From NCBI GenBank assembly GCA_013416455.1, contig JACCES010000013.1, positions 1 through 64,000 of the forward strand: DNA of 64,000 nt, in the 5' to 3' direction. Below the pieces are notes generated by a model, which worked only from the letters and a program-made list of their open reading frames with translations, did no database searches and was not told where the DNA came from. Below are positions 28,410 to 38,245 of this stretch, one piece after another (the first letter of the stretch is position 1; each line of letters opens with the position of its first letter). The DNA is from Alcaligenaceae bacterium. Lineage in GTDB: Bacteria; Pseudomonadota; Gammaproteobacteria; Burkholderiales; Burkholderiaceae_B. The translations under genes and the position numbers were made by a program.

Positions 28410-28898
28410 ATGACTGCCGGAGTACTCAAGAGCCAGGGCACGCACCTGTATTTTGCCAACCCCTCTTCCACCGACCCTGATCTCATCAAACTGTCTTGCC
28501 CGACTGGTATCAGCGGCCTGGGCGGTGCGCGCGAGCAGACGGACATCACCTGCTTGGATGACGTCGATGAGCGGGAATACCAGGCCGGCCTGGCCGCCGC
28601 AGGCCAGTTGTCGGTTCCGTTCAATTTCATCCCGTCCGCTGCTTCTCACCAGACGCTGTTTGATCTGAAGAAATCTGGCGAAAAGATCGACTGGATTATC
28701 TGCTTTTCGGATGGTACCGCGCCCCCGACGCTCGCCGCCGGTGACATTGTGCCGCCCGCATTGCGGACAAGCGCCGAGTTCGTGGCTTATGTGGCTGACG
28801 TGAATATTGAAGTTGCCAATGCCGCGCAGGTTTCGGGCACGCTCACCCTGCAACGCAGCGGCAAGGTGGAGTGGAACTGGAACGGCCCGACGCCGTAA
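28410..28898 (+). CDS. Major tail tube protein, 162 aa
   Basis: GVLKSQGTHLYFANPSSTDP, REQTDITCLDDVDEREYQAG, LSVPFNFIPSAASHQTLFDL and GTLTLQRSGKVEWNW are typical of lambda gpV-type tail tube proteins. It polymerises into the tail tube around the tape measure. GGAGG upstream of ATG 28410. Confidence 0.9.
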   Translation: MTAGVLKSQGTHLYFANPSSTDPDLIKLSCPTGISGLGGAREQTDITCLDDVDEREYQAGLAAAGQLSVPFNFIPSAASHQTLFDLKKSGEKIDWIICFSDGTAPPTLAAGDIVPPALRTSAEFVAYVADVNIEVANAAQVSGTLTLQRSGKVEWNWNGPTP

Positions 28899-28992
28899 CG
28901 AGTTTGGCCGCAGCCGGGGAAGCCCGAATGCGCGATGCCCTGGCGCGCTGCTGCGGCCAACCTATTCCAGGGCAACCCCTTTTTCATCACCG

Positions 28993-29015
28993 ACCCGGCC
29001 ACCGCGCCGGGTTTT
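28993..29015 (+). terminator. Hairpin after the tail tube gene
   Basis: ACCCGGC/GCCGGGT 7-bp stem, six-base loop, then TTT. The short U-tract suggests partial termination that sets tube protein in excess over downstream proteins. Confidence 0.6.
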
Positions 29016-29038
29016 CCATTTCCACCAGGGAAAACATC

Positions 29039-29524
29039 ATGGCCACCAAGAAAACCGCACCTGTCGCCGTACCTTCCAGCATCGTTACCGACGACCTGTT
29101 CGTCACTGACGACATCATTGAAGAGGAAGTCACGCTGGGCGATGGCAGCAAGCGCACGATGTATTTCAAGCAGTTGAGTGCCGCCGCCATCAAGCAGCAC
29201 TTCGCGGCTGAGCGCTCGAAAGTTCGCAAGGTTCGCGATGGCGCGACCGCTCGCCTGATTGCGCGCAGCCTTGTTGAGCAGGATGGACGGCAGGCGCTCA
29301 CCGCTGAGCAGGCAGCACGCCTCAAGCCGGTTGTGTCCGGTGCCTTCTATTTCGCGATCCTGAAGGTCAACGGCATCATGCAGGACGTGCCGGCTGCGCC
29401 TGTCTCCAAGGCGGATTCCGAAGACGAGGATGACGACGATATCGACCTGGGCCTCGATGATGATGGCGAGGGCGAGGATGCAGTGCCGGATGAAGAGGGT
29501 GAGGCCGAATCGGGAAACTTATGA
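29039..29524 (+). CDS. Tail assembly chaperone (gpG-like), 161 aa
   Basis: Soluble protein with VTLGDGSKRTMYFKQLSAAA and a very acidic C-terminus (DSEDEDDDDIDLGLDDDGEG). Its end carries the slippery heptamer GGGAAAC in the correct phase (29512-29518), so part of the ribosomes shift to the -1 frame and make the longer chaperone. This matches lambda G. It assists tape measure and tube assembly and is absent from the virion. Confidence 0.85.
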   Translation: MATKKTAPVAVPSSIVTDDLFVTDDIIEEEVTLGDGSKRTMYFKQLSAAAIKQHFAAERSKVRKVRDGATARLIARSLVEQDGRQALTAEQAARLKPVVSGAFYFAILKVNGIMQDVPAAPVSKADSEDEDDDDIDLGLDDDGEGEDAVPDEEGEAESGNL

Positions 29525-29838
29525 AGGCCGGCTCCGAGATATGGTTCCTGCATGTTCTGGCGCTCGCCCTCGGAAAAACCGTGGGCGAGATCCAGGGCAT
29601 GACGCATCGGGAGCTTGAGTCGTGGAAGAAGTTCTACCAGCTTCGTCCGTTCGACGATGTTCACCGTTACCACCGGCCGGCGGCCGTCATTGCGCACTCG
29701 ATGGGCGGCGGCGGGGACATCGGCCGCACCATCGACATGCTCATCAATGCGCGGGAAACCATCGCGGAGCTGGAGAAGGCGCTCGACGGGGAGTTCTCAG
29801 AGGCCGACAAGGCGACGATTAAGGCGCTGATGGGGTAG
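29521..29838 (+). CDS. gpT-like C-terminal part of the frameshifted tail chaperone
   Basis: In the -1 frame after GGGAAAC, codons continue CTT ATG AAG and run to 29838, giving a fused product of about 266 aa. The segment SEIWFLHVLALALGKTVGEI / THRELESWKKFYQLRPFDDV is the T domain seen in lambda-like GT proteins. The ATG at 29521 exists, but the shift site and gene order indicate that the functional product is the fusion. Fusion recruits tube subunits to the tape measure. Confidence 0.8.
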   Translation: MKAGSEIWFLHVLALALGKTVGEIQGMTHRELESWKKFYQLRPFDDVHRYHRPAAVIAHSMGGGGDIGRTIDMLINARETIAELEKALDGEFSEADKATIKALMG

Positions 29839-29873
29839 CATACCTGTGTCGAATTGATACGGGGAGTGGCGGA

Positions 29874-30254
29874 ATGGAAATATTTGCTTTCTGGGCATTG
29901 CTCGCCTTGTTGGTTGGTGTGCTGGCATCCAGCTTCGGGCGCAATGGCTTTGGGTGGTTTCTCATTGCGCTCGTGCTGTCGCCCTTGATCGGTGGTGTTG
30001 CTTTGCTGATCGCCGGCAAAAAGGACGGGGGGGCCAGCCAGCGAGCCAGTGGCCCCACTATGAAATGCCCGGAGTGCCGGGAGGAAATATTGCAAGAAGC
30101 TCGCGTGTGCAAACACTGCGGGCATAGGCTGCTGACGCCGGAGGAGGCGTTGGCGAGAGAGTCGGCAGCATCTATCAGGGTGCGTAACCGAAGGCTGCTT
30201 GCTCTGGCGATTGTGGGGGCAATGGCCTACATCATCTACAACAGCAACACATAA
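29874..30254 (+). CDS. Membrane/zinc-ribbon accessory protein inserted in the tail operon, 126 aa
   Basis: Two N-terminal transmembrane segments (AFWALLALLVGVLASSFGR and GWFLIALVLSPLIGGVALLI), then a zinc ribbon (CPECREEI and CKHCGHR) and a C-terminal hydrophobic helix (LLALAIVGAMAYIIYNS). It separates the tail chaperone from the tape measure, where most lambdoid phages have nothing. It is followed by its own terminator at 30262, the usual layout of a moron. Related membrane zinc-ribbon proteins occur in bacteria. A role in lysogenic conversion or exclusion is inferred, not shown. Confidence 0.65.
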   Translation: MEIFAFWALLALLVGVLASSFGRNGFGWFLIALVLSPLIGGVALLIAGKKDGGASQRASGPTMKCPECREEILQEARVCKHCGHRLLTPEEALARESAASIRVRNRRLLALAIVGAMAYIIYNSNT

Positions 30255-30261
30255 ATCAATC

Positions 30262-30286
30262 ATCCGCTTCGGCGGATTTTGTTTTA
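30262..30286 (+). terminator. Terminator behind the inserted membrane gene
   Basis: ATCCGC-TTCG-GCGGAT stem-loop followed by TTTTGTTTT. Confidence 0.8.
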
Positions 30287-30331
30287 CCCGGCCCTGCCAC
30301 TTTTGGCGGGGCTTTTCTATGGGCGCGTGAA

Positions 30332-33300
30332 ATGGCAACAGCAGGCTCTATCGTTATCGACTTGCTCGCGCGAACCGGTTCGTTTACTACGGACATGGAC
30401 CGTGCGCGCAAGAAAGTTGACGAGTTCGGCAACGACCTGAAAGGGATGGTTGCGCGCCTAGATCGCGCAGCTATCGCTATTGCTGGTGTGGCAGCCGGGG
30501 CTGCTGCTGGAATGGTCGCTCTGACCATGCAGACCGTCAAAACGATGGATGCCACATCAAAGATGGCAGATCAAATCGGGGTGACAACGGAGGCGCTTAC
30601 GGGTTTGCGATTTGCGGCGCAGCAGTTTGCCAACATCTCCGACCAGACGTTCGATATGGCTCTGCGCCGAATGACTCGGCGTATCGAGGAAGCCGCGCAG
30701 GGCGGCGGTGGCGCAAAGGCCGCGTTCGAGGCGATGGGCCTGAGTGCGAAAGAGCTTGCGCGCTTGTCCGCAGATCAGCAGTTCATGCGTATTGCCGATG
30801 CAATGCAGAAGACCGACAAGCAGGCGCAGCGGCTCAAGAACACTATGGCGATCTTCGACACAGAAGGCATGCCGCTGGTTAATGCACTCAGTCAAGGGTC
30901 GGAGGAGCTTGAAAAGAATATTGAGCTTGCCACCAAGTACGGCGTTGTTCTCAGCACGCAAGCGGCGCGCTCTGCTGAACAGCTATCAGACAATCTTTCG
31001 CGCCTGTCGTCTATTCAGGATGGCTGGCGCCAGCAGCTGACCACGGCAATGCTGCCGGCGCTTGAGCGCATGTCGGGATACATGCTCGGTGTAGCCGAGT
31101 CCGCGCTTGAGGTGGGCGACTCGCGTCAGCGGATCGAAGAGTTCAGTCGTGTGGCGGTCGAGTTCGTCGATGACTTAGCACGCTCTTACGCTGGACTGAC
31201 TGTGATGGGGCGCGGCGTACTGGACATGTTTGCCGAGCTGGATGACGCCGCGCTCGGGTGGCTTGAGCCGTTCAAGGCGCAAACGCAGTCCGCCACAACC
31301 ATTTTGACGCAATCTTTCTCCGAGTCCATCCTGAGCACCGCGAAGGAAATCGATAAGCTTGTTGGATTTGCTGGTGGCGTCATGGAGGCCTGGGGGGTTG
31401 CTGTACACAACATCGAGGAGTATTTCCGCTCGGCTTGGAACGGCGTCCTGATCGAAACCGAAGATTTCATCAACAAGTTGATCGAAAAAATAAATCCCGT
31501 ATTCGAGAAGCTTGGGAGAGACGGGTTTGAACCGATTAAGTTGGCTGACGATGATTTCATCGCTCTCTATTACGACATAAAGGAGGCGTTCGACGCGGGT
31601 TATGAGTCGGCTGTGAGGCTGGTCAACATGACTGGCCGCGTCCAGACGGCATTCGATGGTGTCGCCGCATCGTCAGCCGGCGCTACTGGTGGCGGCGGTA
31701 ATGGCGGTGGCGGTGGCGGTGGCGGGGGCGTGAAGGGGCTGTCGAAAGAAATGCAGTCCCTCATCGACAAGCTGCTGCCTGCCGAAAAAGCACTCAAGGA
31801 CTACCACAAAGGCCTGGGCATGCTTTCGTCCGGATATCAGTCAGGGGTGCTTAGCACCGCTCGGTATACGAAGGCGCTTGAGGCTCTGAACCTCGCCTAC
31901 GCCAAGCAAGTCAACGATCTTCTCCCCGAGTCCGTAAAGAAGGCCCGCGAATCCGTCAAAGCCGCCCAAGATCAGGAAAAGGCACTGCGCCAGCAAATCC
32001 GCACGTTCGGGCTGGCCGAATCCGCGGTCACGGCGCTTGCGATTGCTGACACAGATGCGGCCCTGGCCAAGCTGGAGGCCGCAAAGGCCAGTGCCATTGC
32101 GGCCGGTGCCAGCGCTGAGCGTGTGCGCGAGATTGAAGCCGAGATCCATGCTCTCACGCAGCTGAGGGAGCTGCAGACGGGCATCGCCGCCCAGCAGCAG
32201 GGCCTTGAGTGGCTGAACAAGCAGAAAACTCAATGGGACGAATGGGAGCGGCAGGTCGAGCAGATCTTCGGGCGAGTCGGCCAAAGCCTCACCGATTCAA
32301 TTTTCGACGGTGCCAAGGACGGAAAGGAGCTGCTCAAGGATGTCTTCAAGGGCCTGACGTTCAACGTCTTAATAAATCCGGTCATGCAGGCCGGCCAGCA
32401 GTGGGTGACGCAGCAGTTGGGTGGCATGTTCGGCTACCAGAATCCGCAGCAGCAAGCCGGGGGCGGCGGATTCGGCTTCAGCGGTGGCGGCGTGTTTGGC
32501 GCCGGTGCTGTGCAGACCGCCGGCGACTGGTTGTTGCGCAGCGGCTTGGCCCCCGAGACCGGCGCCAAGATGCTGATGAACGCGGACAGCATCGCGACGT
32601 CTGCGGGCAACATCCTTGGCTACGGCAAGGCGATATGGGATCTCACAGAAGGGCGTTATGGCTCTGCGGTGGGAACGGCCATTGGTCAATTTGCGGGCGG
32701 TCCAATTGGCGCAGCCGTGGGCAGCATGCTCGGGGGCGTCGTCGATGGCCTCTTTGACCGCGAGCCCACCACGCGCCATGGCCAGCGTACAGCTGTCGGG
32801 CTATACGGCGGCGAATACCAGACGATTGCATCCGACAGCCGGCAAGCGGCAAACACGGACGCCGCGATCAGAAGCATGATGGAAGAGGCGACCCGAAACG
32901 TGGATCGACTCTTTCAAGCCATCGGCGTTGATGCCGCGATTGACAGCTTGTACGGAATCACTGAGTCGTCAATCAAAGGTGATCGACAGGGTGTTGCCTC
33001 GGGTGGTCAGCTGAGGATCGATGACCAGCTGCGTCAATTCGGCGTTGATTGGGCCTCCGACATGACGATCCGTGGATTCGGGGGATGGTCTGAAGCGGAG
33101 ATGCTTCCCAGGCTCGCGATGGACCTGCAGATCTCGATGTTGGAGGCGTTTCAGAGGGTGGCCGAGGCCGACCAGCTGCCCAACGCCCTTGCTGAAATGA
33201 TCGAGGGCGTGTACCTGCGCGGTCTGGGAGAGGCTGATCTGACCGCGCTAACCACACGATTCAGCGCCGTTATCGAACAGGTTTCTGCATTTCAGATCGC

Positions 33301-35206
33301 CGTCGAGCGGCTGCCGTTTGCCCAGCTGCGTGACCTGTCGTTTGACGCATACGCAAACCTGATCCAGTTCGCCGGCGGCCTCGAAAACCTCGACGCAGGC
33401 ATGACGGCTTACTTCGAGAATTTCTATTCCGAGGCTGAGCAGCTCGACTGGCTGAGCCAACAGTTGGGCTCGGCGTTTGCGGATCTCGGCATGACGATGC
33501 CGGACGTGACTCAAGGAGCGGATGCGGCGAAAACGCAGTTCCGGGACATTGTTGAGTCGCTGGACCTGACGACAGAGTGGGGCCAGCAGGCCTACTCGAC
33601 AATGATGTTGCTGTCGGGCAGTTTTGCCGAACTCGTCACTGGCATGGAGAGCCTCAATCCAGTCATCGACGATGTGACCAGCGGCGTCGACGCTCTTTCC
33701 GCCGCAGCCGCGCAGTTCCAAAGCGCCGCCCAGGCAGCCCAGCGCGCTATGCAGATGGTGAGCACCGGCGGCAACCTGGCGGATCGGATCGGCGGGATGC
33801 TTGGATTGGATCCCGTCTTTGCGATGCGCCGCGAGCAGGAACTCTGGGCCACGATCGGCACAGCAAGCTACGAACAGCAGCTCGAAATGTCGGGCGAGCT
33901 CACCGACATGGTGCTCAACCGCATCAATGCAGAGCAGCAAGCAAATCAGCAGCGCCTCGTGACGATCCGCGAGGAGCTGACGACCTACCGGCGTATGCGG
34001 GATATCGGTCTGTCGCTGCAGACATATCTGGGCTCGCTTGAGTCCAGTAATTTAGCGCCATACTCCCTGGCGGAAAAAGTCAGCAACGCCGAAAGTGAGC
34101 TGGCCAGCCTTGTTGCAGCCGCCCGGGGCGGCGACGAAAACGCCGCTCGGCAGGTCCAGGGTGCGCTGCAGAATGCGCTCACCCTGTGGCGCGATTACGG
34201 CGCATCCGGCGCCGAGTACCAAGAGGCCTACCACCGGTTGACCGGCATGGTCGGCAACCTCGCGAATGCGGCAGTCAGCGACGCCACGCGCCAGATTGCG
34301 CAGCTTGAGGCTCAATCCGCGGCCCTGGAGGGCATGTCGGGGATCAGCGCTGAGAGCCTAGCCCAGCTGCAACAACTGTACGACATCACGACAGCGGCGA
34401 CCGAGGCTGCATACAGCCAGTACCAATCCGAGCTTGCCAATGCCAACAGTGAGCTGGCGCAGTTGGAGCGCATGGGGCTGGATACGGCACGCCTGCACGA
34501 TGTCGTGGACCTGCTCAAAGGCCTGCCGGCTCAGCTCGCAGCCCAGATCCAGGCGTCATCGTCGGGCAGTTTGCAGTACATGCTCAACAACCCGGACGTC
34601 ACCGCAGCTCACGCGCAATACGGTCTCGGATCGCCGACCGACTACGCCCTTGAGCACTATTCGAACTACGGGCAGGGCGAGGGCAGGAATTTCAATGCGA
34701 CGCGCGAAGAACAGTATCTGCTCAATAACCCGGATGTGCTTGACGCTTATCTGCAGGGCGCCTGGGGCTCTTCTTCGGCGGCTGAGGCTGCCAGGGATCA
34801 TTACGATCGGTACGGGCGGCTTGAGGGGCGGGCATTTGCGCTCGGTGGGCTGGCGACGCCTGGATGGGCGATGGTCGGCGAACGTGGGCCCGAGTTTGTC
34901 GATTTCAGGACATCGGGCCGCGTCTACTCCGCTAGCCAAACCAACGACATACTGCGCAGCATCAGCGGTGGCGGCCAGAGCCATGGCAATGAGGCGCTTA
35001 TCAACGAGATTCGGGCGCTGCGCCAGGAGGTTTCCCGTCTGCAACAGGTGGTGGCGGATGGCGCGCGCACGCAGGCGCAGGCCACCGCTGAATCCTCAAG
35101 CAGGAGCGCAAAAGCAATCGTGGATGGCGTCGGCCAGGCCGTTACACGCCGCGAGCGTGAGGACCTGAACGCCCGCAAGATGAAACGAATAGGAGTGCCG
35201 GCATGA
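30332..35206 (+). CDS. Tape measure protein, 1,624 aa
   Basis: Very long, mostly helical. N-terminus AGSIVIDLLARTGSFTTDMD / RARKKVDEFGNDLKG is typical of lambda gpH-like tape measures. Hydrophobic Gly/Ala segments (IAGVAAGAAAGMVALTM and GTAIGQFAGGPIGAAVGSML) may enter the host membrane for DNA passage. Near residues 1,410-1,510 there are two related ~45-residue repeats with NNPDV and HY..YG..EGR. Residues 1,505-1,540 (LGGLATPGWAMVGERGPEFV) are the phage tail G-E-x-GPE motif. The length would set a tail of roughly 240 nm by the usual 1.5 angstrom per residue rule. Confidence 0.95.
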   Translation: MATAGSIVIDLLARTGSFTTDMDRARKKVDEFGNDLKGMVARLDRAAIAIAGVAAGAAAGMVALTMQTVKTMDATSKMADQIGVTTEALTGLRFAAQQFANISDQTFDMALRRMTRRIEEAAQGGGGAKAAFEAMGLSAKELARLSADQQFMRIADAMQKTDKQAQRLKNTMAIFDTEGMPLVNALSQGSEELEKNIELATKYGVVLSTQAARSAEQLSDNLSRLSSIQDGWRQQLTTAMLPALERMSGYMLGVAESALEVGDSRQRIEEFSRVAVEFVDDLARSYAGLTVMGRGVLDMFAELDDAALGWLEPFKAQTQSATTILTQSFSESILSTAKEIDKLVGFAGGVMEAWGVAVHNIEEYFRSAWNGVLIETEDFINKLIEKINPVFEKLGRDGFEPIKLADDDFIALYYDIKEAFDAGYESAVRLVNMTGRVQTAFDGVAASSAGATGGGGNGGGGGGGGGVKGLSKEMQSLIDKLLPAEKALKDYHKGLGMLSSGYQSGVLSTARYTKALEALNLAYAKQVNDLLPESVKKARESVKAAQDQEKALRQQIRTFGLAESAVTALAIADTDAALAKLEAAKASAIAAGASAERVREIEAEIHALTQLRELQTGIAAQQQGLEWLNKQKTQWDEWERQVEQIFGRVGQSLTDSIFDGAKDGKELLKDVFKGLTFNVLINPVMQAGQQWVTQQLGGMFGYQNPQQQAGGGGFGFSGGGVFGAGAVQTAGDWLLRSGLAPETGAKMLMNADSIATSAGNILGYGKAIWDLTEGRYGSAVGTAIGQFAGGPIGAAVGSMLGGVVDGLFDREPTTRHGQRTAVGLYGGEYQTIASDSRQAANTDAAIRSMMEEATRNVDRLFQAIGVDAAIDSLYGITESSIKGDRQGVASGGQLRIDDQLRQFGVDWASDMTIRGFGGWSEAEMLPRLAMDLQISMLEAFQRVAEADQLPNALAEMIEGVYLRGLGEADLTALTTRFSAVIEQVSAFQIAVERLPFAQLRDLSFDAYANLIQFAGGLENLDAGMTAYFENFYSEAEQLDWLSQQLGSAFADLGMTMPDVTQGADAAKTQFRDIVESLDLTTEWGQQAYSTMMLLSGSFAELVTGMESLNPVIDDVTSGVDALSAAAAQFQSAAQAAQRAMQMVSTGGNLADRIGGMLGLDPVFAMRREQELWATIGTASYEQQLEMSGELTDMVLNRINAEQQANQQRLVTIREELTTYRRMRDIGLSLQTYLGSLESSNLAPYSLAEKVSNAESELASLVAAARGGDENAARQVQGALQNALTLWRDYGASGAEYQEAYHRLTGMVGNLANAAVSDATRQIAQLEAQSAALEGMSGISAESLAQLQQLYDITTAATEAAYSQYQSELANANSELAQLERMGLDTARLHDVVDLLKGLPAQLAAQIQASSSGSLQYMLNNPDVTAAHAQYGLGSPTDYALEHYSNYGQGEGRNFNATREEQYLLNNPDVLDAYLQGAWGSSSAAEAARDHYDRYGRLEGRAFALGGLATPGWAMVGERGPEFVDFRTSGRVYSASQTNDILRSISGGGQSHGNEALINEIRALRQEVSRLQQVVADGARTQAQATAESSSRSAKAIVDGVGQAVTRREREDLNARKMKRIGVPA

Positions 35207-36648
35207 CCGAAGCTGAATACCGACGCTGGCTGCGCGATGACACTGTGCGCCGCACTGTGCTGCTTGAGATCGACACTGATCCCATGCGCCGGCTGTCGGT
35301 GATCCCGTACACCACATTACCGACGGACGCTACGCCGAACGTGCGCTATGACGCGCTCGTCAAGGGTGGCGTGGGGTATCAGGAGCGGCTGAGCCTGGAT
35401 GGTGGGTCAACTGGTAGCTTTGCATCGATCGAGTTGCACAACGAAGACGGCGCGCTCGACGCATGGATGGGCGACGTGTGGCGGAATAGAGCAATCAGGA
35501 TTTATTACGGTGATGTGTCGTGGGAGCGCAGCGATTATCGGCTCGTTGCCGCCGGCGTGGTTGATCGCTGCGAACAAGATGAAAACACTGTGATTATCAC
35601 CCTGGTGGATAAACTTGAGGCACTTAACGAGGCGCTGACTGAGGATTTGCTTGGTGGCCCCGGGCAAGATGCTGACAAAGTGATGCCTTACACGTTCGGC
35701 GAGTGTCATAACATTACGCCAGTCCTTTATAACACCGCAGTGCATGAGTATAGGTTTAGCGGCGCAGGAACAGAGAGAGTAATCGAGGTTAGAGCCAACG
35801 GTGTCATAGTGGACTTTGTTGCCATTCCTGGCGGATTTAGACTAACCCAATCGCCTATCGGAACTATTACAGCGAGTGTGCAGGGTCACTCCGTAGGCGG
35901 GTACAAAAACCGTATTGCCCCGCTCATCCAGTTGTTGGCAACTTCATTCGGCCCAGCCAGCAATAGATTCACCAGTGATGATCTGGACGCAGATAGCCTG
36001 GCTGCTTTTGACCTGGAGCATCCTGAGCCTGTTGGTCTTTATGCCAGGGACTACATCACCGTCCTGCAGGGCATCGTCGAATTAGCGAAATCAGTCGGCG
36101 CACAACCCATCATGAGTAGGACGGGCAAGCTGCGGCTCTTAAGAGTGCAGTTGCCTGCATCGGGGGACGCTGCCGTTATACGCCCGTCAGACTACGAAGA
36201 AGGGAGCTTAGAGCCCATTGGACATAGTAGAGTCATCGCTGGGGTTCGAATTGACTACTGTCGAAATTGGACCGTGCAGCAAATTATTGAAAACGGAGTG
36301 CCGGAAGCGCACCGCAATCTATATGCGCAGGAATGGTTGACAGCCAGCGCAACTGATCCATCAGTAGCAGCAGAATATCGAATCAGCACCGAATCGGAAA
36401 GCGAGCCGACGATGCTGCTCCGTAACGAGGACGCGCAGGCCGAAGCGAATCGCGGTCTGGCCCTGTGGTCTTCGCCACGGACTGTGTATCGAGTACGGGG
36501 ATTTGCGCAGTTGCTCGAATTGCAGTTGGGGCAGGCTGCGACGATCTACGGGGACCGCTTCGGTCTGGAAGCCGGCAAAACCGGCCAGATTGTCGGCCTT
36601 GACCCTGACTACACGACCGGCCGCTGTAATGTCGAGGTGTTGATCTGA
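35203..36648 (+). CDS. Tail tip/baseplate protein, 481 aa
   Basis: ATGA overlap with the tape measure gene. VRRTVLLEIDTDPMRRLSVI, YQERLSLDGGSTGSFASIEL, then long beta-rich sections and ATIYGDRFGLEAGKTGQIVG at the end. It occupies the position of distal tail/hub proteins. I recognise the general phage pattern but not a named family. It presumably links the tail tube to the tip complex. Confidence 0.65.
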   Translation: MTEAEYRRWLRDDTVRRTVLLEIDTDPMRRLSVIPYTTLPTDATPNVRYDALVKGGVGYQERLSLDGGSTGSFASIELHNEDGALDAWMGDVWRNRAIRIYYGDVSWERSDYRLVAAGVVDRCEQDENTVIITLVDKLEALNEALTEDLLGGPGQDADKVMPYTFGECHNITPVLYNTAVHEYRFSGAGTERVIEVRANGVIVDFVAIPGGFRLTQSPIGTITASVQGHSVGGYKNRIAPLIQLLATSFGPASNRFTSDDLDADSLAAFDLEHPEPVGLYARDYITVLQGIVELAKSVGAQPIMSRTGKLRLLRVQLPASGDAAVIRPSDYEEGSLEPIGHSRVIAGVRIDYCRNWTVQQIIENGVPEAHRNLYAQEWLTASATDPSVAAEYRISTESESEPTMLLRNEDAQAEANRGLALWSSPRTVYRVRGFAQLLELQLGQAATIYGDRFGLEAGKTGQIVGLDPDYTTGRCNVEVLI

Positions 36649-38234
36649 TGGCCGATATTCAAAACGACCGCGACTTACTGCTGCAAGCAGATCCGGTAAG
36701 ATTCATCCCTCCGCCGCTGCCTCAAGAAATTCAAGATGCTGTAAACGCCACAAAAGGATTGAGCATCGTAACGACCGGTGATCAATTCAAGGTTAGCAAT
36801 GGGATTCCCAGTCCTGCGAGCATTATATTTACAATAAATTTTCGTCTCATAAGTGGGGTAGTAAGCTGGTCGGTGGTGCAGGGTACGGCGACACTGGGCG
36901 TATCAGGCAACACAGCAACACTTCTGTCCATAAATATGAGTACGGACCGTGTCCGAGTCCGCGCGGCAATAACCGTCGACGGGGTTTTGTATTCGGATGA
37001 AGTGGACGTAACTCGCGTCTCAGATGGATCGCCGGGACAATCGGGCAGTGACGGGGATTCCGTGGACGCCGTTTTTCGTCGCCTGCCAATACAACCATCC
37101 ACTCCGTCCCCATCTGTCGGGACCCCGAGTGGATGGTATAGCGACGTCAACCAAGTCCCGCCGGACAGCTCGCCAATGTGGTCAAGTATGGGGACGCGCC
37201 AGGGCGGGGCAACAAACTATATTTGGCAAACCCCGCTGAAAATTGAGGGTTCGGACGGGGGCGCTGGACTGTCCATTGCCGAAGTGACTGTTTATCGCCG
37301 GCTTGCATCCGTACCCCCGACGCCCACCGGTGGGTCGTTTAACTTTGGGACGCAGACTCTGACGCCGCCGGCGAACTGGTCCTGGTCAATCCCCACCGGG
37401 ACGAACCCGGTATACATATCCAAAGCCGTCGTATCGGTCCAGGGTACGACGGGGGTAGTAGCGGTTACGGGATGGTCGGCGCCCGTCCTGTCGATGAGCA
37501 ACGGCGCCGCCGGCAATCCGGGCAGCGACGGAAGCCGGGGCACAGTACAGATATCTGCTGCGCGAACCCCGGCAACTTGGAGTGACGCGGCTGCGAATAC
37601 CGCGATCACGAACTGGACAGGATCGTCCACACGCGTTCCCGGGGATCAGGTTGCGCTCTACAACCAAGCCGGCGGATGGGCGGAAACCCGAGTTTGGACG
37701 GGATCTATCTGGCAGTTTGTACAGCAATTAATCGACGGGAATTTAATTGTTACGGGATCTTTTACGGCGGACAAAATTACTGGCGGGATCTTTACGGGTT
37801 TGGCATTCCGGACGGCGGCAAGCGGTCGACGGATTGAAATTGACTCCGCTAATAACGCTATTGTGTTTTATAACGCAACTGGGGGTTTAGCCGTATCGCC
37901 TAGGCTTGAGTCCAGTATTCAAACTGGACAAGGCATTCGTATTCTCTCTCCGTCCGGGGGAGGTACAACGTCCATTCAAAAGGAGGGGGGTGGTACGGCT
38001 CTTGACGTGACTTCTCAGAATGGTTTCGGTATTTCCATAACTTCTAACGGCTTTGGGGCATCGCAAGGAATAGGATTAAGAATTAATGCTAACGGGTTTC
38101 CTGACATATGGCTTACCCCTACCCCGGTTCTTCCGTCCCAAAGATTCGAAGGGGCGGTTTGCTATTACAACGGGTATTTATGTTTTGCAAACGGGTCTCA
38201 TTGGTATCGATGTGAGGCCACTCAACTTACTTAA
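36648..38234 (+). CDS. Tail tip protein with gpJ-like C-terminal region, 528 aa
   Basis: Begins directly after the previous gene. The N-terminal third has immunoglobulin-like content (ITVDGVLYSDEVDVTRVSDG), followed by collagen-like GSDGDSV and GNPGSDGSRG turns. Then comes QQLIDGNLIVTGSFTADKIT, the segment found near the C-terminus of lambda J and related host-specificity proteins. The last 150 residues are a beta-rich receptor-binding-like domain. The bases, especially 37,700-38,200, are more A/T-rich than the upstream tail genes, consistent with exchange of host-range modules. Confidence 0.7.
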   Translation: MADIQNDRDLLLQADPVRFIPPPLPQEIQDAVNATKGLSIVTTGDQFKVSNGIPSPASIIFTINFRLISGVVSWSVVQGTATLGVSGNTATLLSINMSTDRVRVRAAITVDGVLYSDEVDVTRVSDGSPGQSGSDGDSVDAVFRRLPIQPSTPSPSVGTPSGWYSDVNQVPPDSSPMWSSMGTRQGGATNYIWQTPLKIEGSDGGAGLSIAEVTVYRRLASVPPTPTGGSFNFGTQTLTPPANWSWSIPTGTNPVYISKAVVSVQGTTGVVAVTGWSAPVLSMSNGAAGNPGSDGSRGTVQISAARTPATWSDAAANTAITNWTGSSTRVPGDQVALYNQAGGWAETRVWTGSIWQFVQQLIDGNLIVTGSFTADKITGGIFTGLAFRTAASGRRIEIDSANNAIVFYNATGGLAVSPRLESSIQTGQGIRILSPSGGGTTSIQKEGGGTALDVTSQNGFGISITSNGFGASQGIGLRINANGFPDIWLTPTPVLPSQRFEGAVCYYNGYLCFANGSHWYRCEATQLT

Positions 38235-38245
38235 AGGACTTGATC

